A DNA stretch of 64,000 nucleotides from NCBI GenBank assembly GCA_000434015.1, contig HF999519.1, forward strand, positions 115,036 through 179,035, read 5' to 3'. Under the pieces are notes generated by a model. The model was given only the letters and a program-made list of their open reading frames with translations, searched no databases and had not been told where the DNA came from. Shown here in pieces: positions 52,565 to 61,165 of this stretch. The DNA is from Clostridium sp. CAG:571 (GTDB taxonomy: Bacteria; Bacillota; Clostridia; TANB77; CAG-508). The first letter of the stretch is position 1. Each line of letters begins with the position of its first letter. The position numbers and the translations under genes were made by a program.

Positions 52565-53551
52565 ATGTTGCAAGAATTTTATGAGAGAATAAATCTTAAA
52601 ACTGATTTATCTCAATTAGCAAAAATAATATGTAAAAAATATAGTTTAGGAGAATATTTATCTGAAGAAATGATTTTAGTTGGATATGAAGATTTTAATT
52701 TTATATTAACAACTAATAAAGGAAAATACTGTGTGAAAGTATTTAATAAAGATAGAACTTTTGAAGATGTAAATATGTATATTGATAGAATAAAATTAGC
52801 AAATACACTCAAAATAAATACTCCAAAAGTATATGAATGTGATAGTGATATATTATGTGAGATAGAATTAGATAATGTTAATTTTAGGTTATGTGTATTT
52901 GAATATGTAGATGGCAAAAGTTTCTATGACTTAAATGAAATACCAACCGAAAAGGAAATAAAAAATATTATTTCTCAAATGGCACAGATACATAATGCTA
53001 AATTAGAATCAGATTTTATTTATGATAAATGGACTATAACTAATTTTATTAAAGAATATGAAGAAAAAGGAAAGTATTTAGATAGTAAATATAATAACAT
53101 TTTTGAAAGTTTAGTAAAAAGATTAAAGAATATTAAATTAGATAACTTGCCAACAAGTTTTGTACATGGAGATATTATTAGTCCAAATGTTATGAAAGAT
53201 AATAAAGATAGATTATGGATTATTGATTTTGCAGTATCAAATTATTTACCTAGAATTGTTGATTTAGCAGTAACATCTTGTAATTTATGTTTAAACCCAA
53301 ATAATAAAGATAAGACAATACAAAGTACAAAAATGATATTAGATGAATATCAAAAATATAATAAATTAACTGATTATGAATTAGAATGTTTTCCGTTATT
53401 TTATGATCTTGCAAATGCAATGGGAATATTACAGATTAGTTATCTAAGTAGTCTTGGAGAAACATCAGAAGAGGATGAATTTTGGTTAAGTGAAAGTGAA
53501 AAAGGATTAAGTTTTAGTACACCATGTTTTTGGAAACAAATCATTAAATAA
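52565..53551 (+). CDS. aminoglycoside/choline-kinase-like phosphotransferase
   Basis: 328 residues. The protein-kinase-like fold with GYEDFNFILTTNKGKYCVKVFNKD (glycine loop and lysine), VHGDIISPNVM (catalytic loop HGDxxxxN, about 200-210) and LWIIDFAVSNYLPRIVDLA (metal aspartate, about 218-236). Acts on a small hydroxylated substrate; an antibiotic is possible but not shown. GGGAGG precedes the ATG. Forms a pair with the DUF5677-like gene. Confidence 0.88.
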   Translation: MLQEFYERINLKTDLSQLAKIICKKYSLGEYLSEEMILVGYEDFNFILTTNKGKYCVKVFNKDRTFEDVNMYIDRIKLANTLKINTPKVYECDSDILCEIELDNVNFRLCVFEYVDGKSFYDLNEIPTEKEIKNIISQMAQIHNAKLESDFIYDKWTITNFIKEYEEKGKYLDSKYNNIFESLVKRLKNIKLDNLPTSFVHGDIISPNVMKDNKDRLWIIDFAVSNYLPRIVDLAVTSCNLCLNPNNKDKTIQSTKMILDEYQKYNKLTDYELECFPLFYDLANAMGILQISYLSSLGETSEEDEFWLSESEKGLSFSTPCFWKQIIK

Positions 53552-53554
53552 ATT

Positions 53555-53627
53555 TAAAGGGTATGGGAATTCCCATATAAGAATTTGTATGGGAGTACAA
53601 ATTCAGTGCTGGCTAGACAAGAACTTT
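53555..53627 (+). repeat. att-like direct repeat, right copy
   Basis: TAAAGGGTATGGGA ... CCATAT ... GAATTT ... AAATTCAGTGCTGGCTAG, collinear with 46285-46356. It begins at the end of the phosphotransferase gene, beside the TnpV-recombinase element. Confidence 0.5.
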
Positions 53628-53649
53628 ACTCCCATACTTAATAAAATAA

Positions 53650-53692
53650 AAAAAGAGGATTAAATTATTTTGATAATTTTTTCCTCTTTTTT
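53650..53692. terminator. bidirectional terminator
   Basis: AAAAGAGGA pairs with TCCTCTTTT, with A and T runs on both sides. It lies at the end of the tnpV gene. Confidence 0.82.
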
Positions 53693-53701
53693 GATGATTA
53701 T

Positions 53702-54058
53702 TTATACAAAAACATATTCATTTAAGACAATTTCTTCAGCCATATTTTTGTAATTATTCATTAACTTTGTCCATTCAATTGAATTTAATTTTTTACTTTT
53801 TTCAGATAGTTTTTCATCATTTTTAATATAATTTTCCATTAGTATTTTGTATAAACTTTCACAAGAATCACTAACTAAAAGGAGATGATGAGTTAGTTTA
53901 TTTGTCATCAAAAGTGTCTCATAAAGTGCTTGTTTATTTTGAACAATAAAGTGTAATCTTAGTATTCCATATTTGCCAATTCTGCCGCAATCTTCATCCT
54001 TTTCTAAATATAAATTTGGTATTAAATAATCTCCTTGTCTTGTATATTTTATTTCCAT
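53702..54058 (-). CDS. tnpV: TnpV-like transposon protein
   Basis: 118 residues. The N-terminus EIKYTRQGDYLIPNLYLEKDEDCGRIGKYGILRLHF and the helical rest match TnpV proteins carried next to large serine recombinases on Tn4451/CTn-type elements. Biochemical role unknown. GGAATGA-type spacing places the start 26 bases after the recombinase stop, so both are in one unit. Confidence 0.85.
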   Translation of the reverse strand: MEIKYTRQGDYLIPNLYLEKDEDCGRIGKYGILRLHFIVQNKQALYETLLMTNKLTHHLLLVSDSCESLYKILMENYIKNDEKLSEKSKKLNSIEWTKLMNNYKNMAEEIVLNEYVFV

Positions 54059-54083
54059 AATTTTATCATTCCTTTCTTTGTTT

Positions 54084-55865
54084 TTAAAAATTTATTAGTT
54101 CAGTTTTTGGTATTAGAATTAAAGTATCAACTATATTATTGCCCTCAATATAAGGACAATTTATGATTCCATCTACATAGAAATGTTCCTTAATTAAATC
54201 AATATAGTTATTTAATTCTTCTTCAGAATATAGATTATTTTCCATTTTTTCTAACGACATAATAGTATAATCTTTTTCTAATTCTTTTAATTTTTCTTTA
54301 TTGATTTGTTCCTTGTAAGTTATACCAATATTGTTATCAGTTAGCAATTCATTTAAATAATCAATATAATCTTTTGTACTTTTTGAGATAAATTCTTCCG
54401 TAAATTTGATATTCTTAATCTCGATATTGTAGTTATCATCTCTAGTTATTTCAATAGAAGATATTAATCTATTTATTAATTCTTTTTGTGCTTTTCTATT
54501 TAGACTATCAAATAAATATGCAAAACTTAAATTGTTTTTAAATATAATATCTTCATTATCTCTTTCACAATCTAACTTTTTAAGTAGTTCTACTGTATAT
54601 TCTTTAAAGTCATTATCTGGATCAAGAGTAGTTTTCTTTTTAGTTAGTTTATCAATTTCTTTTTTAATAATATCGTTTTTATGATTAATAGTTTCTACAT
54701 CAAGAGTAGAACTTAAATACAAATCAACTAATCTTTTTTCTTGAACTTTTAATTTTTTAATGGCTTTTTCTATTTCTTTTATTTCTTTGCTTTTAGTAGA
54801 ACTACAAGTTATTATTTCGTTAGAATTATCATACATAAATCTAGTTAATTCATTTAAAATTCTTTTTAGTTTGTCTTCAATTTTATCTGAATTATAGTGA
54901 TAACCATAACCTTTACAATTAGAGTTTTTACATCTCAAATGATAATAAATTTTAGTTTCATTCTTGTATTTCTTAAATGATTCACTAGCAGCAAGTATTT
55001 CACCACATAAAGGACATTTTACTAAACCTGCAAATAAATGAATATGCTCTCCATAATTTGGATGTTTATTCTTTTCAAGATTTGCTCTTGTAATATTCCA
55101 AGTATTGATATCTATTATAGGTTCACAATAATCTTCAACTTTTAAAACATCTTGAGGTTTTCTTTTGTATTTTCCATATTCAAATATACCAATATAAATA
55201 GAATTAGTAAGTATCTTATAAACTCTATCTGCCTTCCATTTGCCTTGTTTTAAATAAGCATTATTATCTTTCATAATAGTAGCAATATTTCTTATTGAGT
55301 GTCCTTTTTTACATAGTTCAAATATTTCTTTTACTACCTGTGCTTCAATTGGCTCTACTTCTAAATGACCAGTATCTTTGTTTCTAATATAGCCATAAGG
55401 TGCTTTACTAGGGTGGACTTTTTCCAGTGCCATTTCTTCCATAGCGCGTTTAGTTCTAGCTCCAATTTCTTTTCTTTCTCGTTGCCCAAATACCAGATTC
55501 ATACCGAATATCATTTCACCATTAGCAGTAGATACATCATAAGGTTCAAGTATTAGTTCAATCTTAACATCGTGTTCTTCACAATAATTAAGTAACCAAA
55601 AACCATCATAGTTATTTCTAGTTAATCTATCTACTTTAATAGCAACTAACTTATCAATCTTCTTTGATTTGATATCTTTAAGTAGTCTTTGCATTTCTGG
55701 TCTCATTAAATCTTTTCCAGAATGACCCGCATCATTATAAACATCTACAATATCATAATCATTTTTTTCACAGTATTCTTTAATCATTCTAAGTTGTGAA
55801 TCAATAGAATAACCATTATCTCTTTGGTCATCAGTAGATACTCGTACATAAACTCCACATCTCAT
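54084..55865 (-). CDS. large serine recombinase
   Basis: 593 residues. Catalytic domain: RCGVYVRVSTDDQRDNGYS (nucleophile serine about 10), DVYNDAGHSGKDLMRPEM, KVDRLTRNNYDGFW. Recombinase domain: APYGYIRNKDTGHLEV and VKEIFELCKKGHSIRNIA. Zinc ribbon: VKCPLCGEILAAS and CKNSNCKGYG. A long coiled coil then a C-terminal tail follow. It would integrate and excise the element carrying it. The start lies after GGAGGAAAA. Its three CGG triplets are out of frame, so the protein is read normally in this host. Confidence 0.94.
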   Translation of the reverse strand: MRCGVYVRVSTDDQRDNGYSIDSQLRMIKEYCEKNDYDIVDVYNDAGHSGKDLMRPEMQRLLKDIKSKKIDKLVAIKVDRLTRNNYDGFWLLNYCEEHDVKIELILEPYDVSTANGEMIFGMNLVFGQRERKEIGARTKRAMEEMALEKVHPSKAPYGYIRNKDTGHLEVEPIEAQVVKEIFELCKKGHSIRNIATIMKDNNAYLKQGKWKADRVYKILTNSIYIGIFEYGKYKRKPQDVLKVEDYCEPIIDINTWNITRANLEKNKHPNYGEHIHLFAGLVKCPLCGEILAASESFKKYKNETKIYYHLRCKNSNCKGYGYHYNSDKIEDKLKRILNELTRFMYDNSNEIITCSSTKSKEIKEIEKAIKKLKVQEKRLVDLYLSSTLDVETINHKNDIIKKEIDKLTKKKTTLDPDNDFKEYTVELLKKLDCERDNEDIIFKNNLSFAYLFDSLNRKAQKELINRLISSIEITRDDNYNIEIKNIKFTEEFISKSTKDYIDYLNELLTDNNIGITYKEQINKEKLKELEKDYTIMSLEKMENNLYSEEELNNYIDLIKEHFYVDGIINCPYIEGNNIVDTLILIPKTELINF

Positions 55866-55900
55866 AATTTTCCTCCTTTCCTTAAATTTTGAGAAATATT

Positions 55901-56056
55901 AAAATACCTCTCATATGTTTCCTAACTCAAACGCAAAATAACAAACACCAAATTAAAAATTTTTAATATTTTTCATTAGTTTCCTCATTTAAAGTGAGTT
56001 TTACGAAGTCTAATTTTAATACTTCTCTATATGTTTCCCCACTTAAACGCAAAAAA
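55901..56056 (-). repeat. imperfect direct repeat pair near the recombinase start
   Basis: Two 40-base copies (55901-55940 and 56017-56056) share AATAC-TCTC-TATGTTTCC-ACT-AAACGCAAAA. They sit upstream of the recombinase gene and could be recombinase or promoter sites. Confidence 0.55.
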
Positions 56057-56069
56057 GTGTAGTCTAAAT

Positions 56070-56348
56070 TTAAAATTTTTTTAAAAAAGTTTCAATTTCT
56101 TTCAAATTATACTTTTCTTTACGCTCTTTAATGTAGAATGGTTTATTACTAATCTCATTTACTTTATATTCAAGTATAGTAAGAGTAGTTGGATATGTAA
56201 TTAAATATTGGGTTGGTACAATAAACTGTAAATTAGTATTTAGAAGAACTTTAACTTTTCCTTTTTTAGTTTTATAAGTATAGTTTTTTATAAGTTCTAA
56301 TAGTTTAGGATTAAGTTTTAGTTCTTCAATAGTCTTAAATTCAAGCAT
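56070..56348 (-). CDS. small element-borne protein, unknown
   Basis: 92 residues, basic, with a mixed alpha/beta look (LEFKTIEELKLNPKLLELIKNY, then VKVLLNTNLQFIVPTQYLITY). No family recognised. GGAGGACA precedes the ATG. It is the last gene before the tRNA-Gly pair, transcribed toward the recombinase. Confidence 0.65.
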   Translation of the reverse strand: MLEFKTIEELKLNPKLLELIKNYTYKTKKGKVKVLLNTNLQFIVPTQYLITYPTTLTILEYKVNEISNKPFYIKERKEKYNLKEIETFLKKF

Positions 56349-56441
56349 AAAAAATGTCCTCCTTCCTAGAAAGAGAACTTTTTAAATTTTATATAAAATA
56401 AAAACTTACGAACTTTAATTAGTCCGTAAGTTGATTTCAAA

Positions 56442-56515
<74 letters not shown>

Positions 56516-56576
56516 ATATAAATAACATTATAAAAAAATCCACATTGCTTATAAATAAACAATGTGGTTAATTTTA

Positions 56577-56650
<74 letters not shown>

Positions 56651-56819
56651 ATCTCTTCTCAAGAACAGTACTTATTATAAACAAACTAAAACTGATTGTC
56701 AATACTTTTTTATATATTTTTTTAAAATTTATTAATTGACTAACAAATTTTAATGTAATATTATATATCTAGATTGTTAGTAAGTAGAAAAAATCTAAAT
56801 TTTAGGGGAGAAAGAACAT

Positions 56820-57230
56820 ATGATATATGAATTTGAAATACCAGGGAAAATAATAGGAAAGGGAAGACCAAGATTAAACAGTTATACAGGAGCAGTATAT
56901 ACACCAACAAGAACAAAGGATTATGAAAATTTAGTTATGCAATATTTTATGATAAAATATCCAAAATTTAAACAATTAGAAGGAAGAGTATCTGTAGAAA
57001 TTGTAGCTAATTTTGAGGTACCAAAAAGTACAAAAAAACAAGATAAAATACTTATGCTAGAAAATAAAATAAATCCAATAAAAAAGCCAGATATAGATAA
57101 TATTGTAAAAATTATTTTAGATGCTATGAATGAAATTGCATTTAAAGATGATACTCAAATTACAAAGTTAAATGTAGAAAAAAAATATTCTGAAACAGAA
57201 AGTGTATTTGTAAAAATAGAAGAATATTAA
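56820..57230 (+). CDS. rusA: RusA-family Holliday junction resolvase
   Basis: 136 residues. GKGRPRLNSYTGAVYTPTRTKDYE (about 13-36) and the catalytic KPDIDNIVKIILDAMNEIAFKDDTQI (about 85-110), with the two metal aspartates, match RusA. These resolvases cut four-way DNA junctions; many are of phage origin, but stand-alone copies occur in Clostridia. GGGGAGAA precedes the ATG. The only neighbour upstream is the tRNA pair. Confidence 0.92.
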   Translation: MIYEFEIPGKIIGKGRPRLNSYTGAVYTPTRTKDYENLVMQYFMIKYPKFKQLEGRVSVEIVANFEVPKSTKKQDKILMLENKINPIKKPDIDNIVKIILDAMNEIAFKDDTQITKLNVEKKYSETESVFVKIEEY

Positions 57231-57264
57231 TAAGAATTAAAAAAGATATTTTAAAAATAACAAA

Positions 57265-57302
57265 ATAATAGTTATAGTTTTTAGGCTATAACTATTATTT
57301 GT
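57265..57302. terminator. bidirectional terminator
   Basis: AATAATAGTTATAG pairs with CTATAACTATTATT around TTTTTAG, between convergent rusA and the Cys-rich gene. Confidence 0.85.
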
Positions 57303-57315
57303 TAATATTTACTTT

Positions 57316-58227
57316 TTAAAGATCTTGACATTTTATTATATTATTTAATATTTCGTCTTCAGTTTTGAAAAAATCGAAAACTAAATGATGACATTGTTTT
57401 TTATTAAAGAAAGCTTTTAATAAAATGAATTCAGTTGCCCAGTAACCAATTCCTCTTTTGGTTAAATATTTACAAGAATATAATGTACAAGCTAAACATT
57501 TAGCATCACATTTTCCACTTTTTAAGTGTGAGCAATGTCCAAAATTTGTATAACAGCATCCATTCTTTCGTGTGATAGGGTATGTTCTAAATAAATGTCT
57601 TTGTAATACACACTTGTTATTGCAAAAATTACAATAGCAATTTGAAATAAAATCTTTTTGTAAATAATTATATATATTGTTATAAATTTTTTTGTTTCGC
57701 TCTTCTGAATTAGTTATATTAATAATATTAAACGCTTCTTTTAGTTGGTCTTCTTTGAAAAGAGCTTCTTCATTAATTTCTTTTGCAATAAATGTAAAAT
57801 TAAATTCTTTGTTTAAATTTGATTTTTTTTCTTTATCAAGATTTTTTATAAAATCAACAATATCGATTTGATCGATAGGTTTTAAAAATTCACGTTTAGG
57901 TTTTAAGTAAATAGCTTTGTGTAAAAATTTATGAGGACTATTTAAAATGTCATCTATATTAGTATTTGATATTAAATCTACAATCTTTGATATTTTATAT
58001 TTCATTCTAGTGTGAAAATAGGGAGCAACCCAGATTGTATCTAAGTCAATAATATTGCTATCTAAGCAGGTAATTGAGTTTGAATTAAGTATAGATGTTT
58101 TTTCTCTCATTTCAGAATAGCTTTTTCTATCTTTTAGATATGAACTACATAGTCTTATTATAAGATCTGAATCTTCTGTATTTAATTTTTTTATTATATT
58201 CAATTTTTCTAATAAAGCTTCATACAT
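57316..58227 (-). CDS. cysteine-rich protein of unknown function
   Basis: 303 residues. The first 190 are helical and charged. The region about 190-260 carries some fifteen cysteines in pairs (NCYCNFCNNKC, NGCCYTNFGHCSHLKSGKCDAKCLACTLYSCKYL), suited to metal or cluster binding. The end is RGIGYWATEFILLKAFF. No family recognised. GGAGAAAA precedes the ATG. It follows the U32 peptidase gene by 35 bases in the same direction. Confidence 0.8.
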   Translation of the reverse strand: MYEALLEKLNIIKKLNTEDSDLIIRLCSSYLKDRKSYSEMREKTSILNSNSITCLDSNIIDLDTIWVAPYFHTRMKYKISKIVDLISNTNIDDILNSPHKFLHKAIYLKPKREFLKPIDQIDIVDFIKNLDKEKKSNLNKEFNFTFIAKEINEEALFKEDQLKEAFNIINITNSEERNKKIYNNIYNYLQKDFISNCYCNFCNNKCVLQRHLFRTYPITRKNGCCYTNFGHCSHLKSGKCDAKCLACTLYSCKYLTKRGIGYWATEFILLKAFFNKKQCHHLVFDFFKTEDEILNNIIKCQDL

Positions 58228-58262
58228 TTTTTTTCTCCTATCTTTTTAATCTTAAGTAAACT

Positions 58263-60704
58263 TTATACTGATCTATTAAAATTGCCGTTTGTAAAATCTT
58301 TTCCCTCTAATTTAGTGTCATTTAATACATTTGATATTAATGTATTTATAGTAGATATATCTTCATCTAGAATATCTAATCTGATAGATCCACAATTGAT
58401 TTTTGAAGAGTTTATAAAAGTAATTTTACTATTATAAATAGTAGTAACTGTATCTATATTATCTGGTATAACTCTAAAATCAAAACCAAGTCTATCTTTA
58501 ATATAGAATTTGTTATTTGAAGTGCATTTGTGGCAACAGTTTGAATAACAGTGATTAGATTTTCCAAGTAAACAATAATTCATATTCATAATAGGCGTAT
58601 TTCCATAAACAATCATTTCACAATTGTCCTTATTTTCAAAATTTATTAAATCATCTTGATTTAATTCTACTGAAAATGTTGATATATCAATTCCTAAATC
58701 TTCTAGACTATTTTTAGTTAAATTATTAAAAATATTAAAAGTATAATTTCCGATAAAATCATATTTTGATTTATAATCTTTTAATATTTCGAAATTACTA
58801 ATGTTAGATAATACAAATCCTTTTATATCAAAGTTCTTTAATATATCTTTTATATTATTTTTTATTAGAGTAATATAACTTTTTCGCATTATTGTAGGCA
58901 TATATATATATAAATTATAATTCTTACTAAATAACTTTAAAACATTATAATAATCTTTATTAACAAAATATTTTAAAGGAATATATATATTATTAACATT
59001 TTTTAGTAAAGAGTAATCAAAATTTTTGTTTAGTAAATTAAGTAATATAGAAATTTTTGGCCTTTTTAATTTTATGTTAGATAAATTATTAAAATTATGT
59101 GAAATAAATGTAGGAAGAGGAGAGGTATCTAATTTATTATTACAATATTTTTCTTTTATTATATTTTGTAATTTTTCAATACAATTTCTTCTTAACTCAT
59201 TTAAATCAGATATATGTGGAATGTAGATATTATCATCTAAATTGACATAGATTTCTCTAAATTCATATGGAGTATTAGATGTTTTGGAAAGTTGCTTTAT
59301 AATTCTTTCTTTAGTTATAGGTTGATTTATAGACTTTTCTGGGATTATATTAGATATAATTGTAAAATCTATATTATTATAAAAACTTTCTGTTTCATTT
59401 ATAGTTTTTATATTTATTTTTATAGGAAGATTATATTGTACATCTATAGTACAGAGTAAAGGAATCTTTTTATTTTCGCAATTAGAATATGAATTTAAAG
59501 CTTTTAAAGATAACTCTTTACTAGCTATTTTAAATACATTGCTTCCATATTTTATATTACCTTTCATTCTACCAAGTTTTACAATATTTCCAGATGAAGC
59601 AGTAGGGGAGTTTTTATTATTTATTAGTAGTTCAGAAACTTTATAACTTCCACTTTCACTATCAATTGAAATTGAATCTCCTATACTTATAGAATCTAGC
59701 AATTTTAATGTTATATAACCTTTAGCTGAATTATAGTTAGTTATACTTCCTAGAGGAATTCCCATATTATTTTGTTTTTTAGAAAAAACTAGTGATTTAT
59801 TAGGTTTAGAAGATAAATGACCACTAGAAAATAGGCCTCTGTTAAAAACTTGTAGTAATTCCTTTTTGTCTTTTTCATCTATAACATAATTTTTATTTGA
59901 TAAAACTAAATTTATATATTTTCTATATATCCTAGTTACTGTTGCAACATATTCAGGGGACTTTAAACGACCTTCTATTTTAAAGCATGTGACACCAGCT
60001 TTTATTAATTGTGGTAAATATTCTAAAGAGCATAAATCTCTAGTACTAAGTAGATAACCATCATCTAATTTTAAAACTTTATCTGAAGTTTCTTCAAATA
60101 GAGTATATGGAAGTCTACATGGTTGAGCGCATTTTCCTCTATTTCCAGAACGACCTCCAATCATGCTAGAAGCTAAACATTGACCGGAATATGAAATGCA
60201 AAGAGCACCGTGAACAAAAGCTTCTATTTCTACAGTAGAATTTTTACAAATATATTCAATTTCATTTGCAGATAATTCTCTTGAAAGAACTATTCTTTTA
60301 AATCCTAAATTTTGCAATTTTAGGGCACCTTCTAAATTATGAACACTCATTTGAGTACTAGCATGAATAGGCAAATTTGGTAAGTGTTTTATTAAAAATT
60401 CTGCAAGACCTAAATCTTGAACTATAATTGCATCTATTCCAAATTTATAAGCTGTTTTAGCAATCAAAATTGCATCATTTAGTTCATTATTTTTTACTAG
60501 AGTGTTTAATGTTAAATTGGTTTTTACATTTCTTATTTTACAATATTCTATTGCATTTTTTAGACCGCTGTTATCAAAATTACTTGCAGAAGCTCTAGCA
60601 TTAAATGAACTTGCTCCAAAGTATATGCTATCAGCTCCATTTTGAACAGCAGCTTTTATACATTCAAAATCACCAGCAGGTGAAAGTAGTTCTATTTTGC
60701 TCAT
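58263..60704 (-). CDS. U32 family peptidase/hydroxylase-like protein with DUF3656
   Basis: 813 residues. N-terminal U32 domain: ELLSPAGDFECIKAAVQNGADSIYFG, HASTQMSVHNLEGA, EAFVHGALCISYSGQCLASSMIGGRSGNRGKCAQPCRLPY (about 165-204, with the conserved cysteines), and CFKIEGRLKSPEYV. A DUF3656 region and a second U32-like domain follow; the latter ends with a cysteine group near CSNCCHKC. Relatives include RlhA (23S rRNA hydroxylation) and collagenase-named proteins; which activity applies is unclear. Five CGG triplets, all out of frame. Confidence 0.92.
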   Translation of the reverse strand: MSKIELLSPAGDFECIKAAVQNGADSIYFGASSFNARASASNFDNSGLKNAIEYCKIRNVKTNLTLNTLVKNNELNDAILIAKTAYKFGIDAIIVQDLGLAEFLIKHLPNLPIHASTQMSVHNLEGALKLQNLGFKRIVLSRELSANEIEYICKNSTVEIEAFVHGALCISYSGQCLASSMIGGRSGNRGKCAQPCRLPYTLFEETSDKVLKLDDGYLLSTRDLCSLEYLPQLIKAGVTCFKIEGRLKSPEYVATVTRIYRKYINLVLSNKNYVIDEKDKKELLQVFNRGLFSSGHLSSKPNKSLVFSKKQNNMGIPLGSITNYNSAKGYITLKLLDSISIGDSISIDSESGSYKVSELLINNKNSPTASSGNIVKLGRMKGNIKYGSNVFKIASKELSLKALNSYSNCENKKIPLLCTIDVQYNLPIKINIKTINETESFYNNIDFTIISNIIPEKSINQPITKERIIKQLSKTSNTPYEFREIYVNLDDNIYIPHISDLNELRRNCIEKLQNIIKEKYCNNKLDTSPLPTFISHNFNNLSNIKLKRPKISILLNLLNKNFDYSLLKNVNNIYIPLKYFVNKDYYNVLKLFSKNYNLYIYMPTIMRKSYITLIKNNIKDILKNFDIKGFVLSNISNFEILKDYKSKYDFIGNYTFNIFNNLTKNSLEDLGIDISTFSVELNQDDLINFENKDNCEMIVYGNTPIMNMNYCLLGKSNHCYSNCCHKCTSNNKFYIKDRLGFDFRVIPDNIDTVTTIYNSKITFINSSKINCGSIRLDILDEDISTINTLISNVLNDTKLEGKDFTNGNFNRSV

Positions 60705-60854
60705 ATATATTCTAAAATTCCTTTCTTAATGTAAGTTTATATAAAATAAAAGATTTTTCTATAAATTTATACATAATATTATTCTTCATAATTGTAACAC
60801 AAAAATTAAAATTTGCATATGATATCATATAAAATAAAAAGGAGGGAAAAGAAT

Positions 60855-61013
60855 ATGCCAGAAGAAGGAAGAAATTGCGGATGTGGATGCAATAATAATG
60901 GAGGATTTTTAAATGGACTATTTGGAGGATGTGGATGTGATAGTGAAATTTTATTTTTTATAATAATATTTTTACTTCTTTTCACAAACTTTGGATGTGG
61001 ATGTCAAAGATAA
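60855..61013 (+). CDS. small Gly/Cys-rich membrane protein
   Basis: 52 residues from ATG 60855 after GGAGGG. EEGRNCGCGCNNNGGF, GGCGCDSE, one membrane helix (about 31-45) and a GCGCQR end. The small Cys-rich single-helix layout resembles spore-associated YjcZ-like peptides, but the match is weak. Standing alone with its own terminator. Confidence 0.75.
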   Translation: MPEEGRNCGCGCNNNGGFLNGLFGGCGCDSEILFFIIIFLLLFTNFGCGCQR

Positions 61014-61059
61014 TTTAAAATCGAAATACTTAAGAAGTGATTATAGATATATTTTGAAG

Positions 61060-61090
61060 AGTTATAGCAAAAAAAGCTATAACTTTTTTT
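61060..61090 (+). terminator. rho-independent terminator
   Basis: AGTTATAGC pairs with GCTATAACT around seven A and is followed by seven T. Confidence 0.92.
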
Positions 61091-61165
61091 ATGATTTAAT
61101 TGACTCGAAAAAACAAGAATGATATACTATGATTGCAAAAAATGTAGCAAAAGAGGAGGATAAAA

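Noticed and set aside
56820..57230. RusA as evidence of a prophage
   Set aside because: No phage structural, packaging or lysis genes lie nearby; stand-alone RusA occurs in Clostridia.
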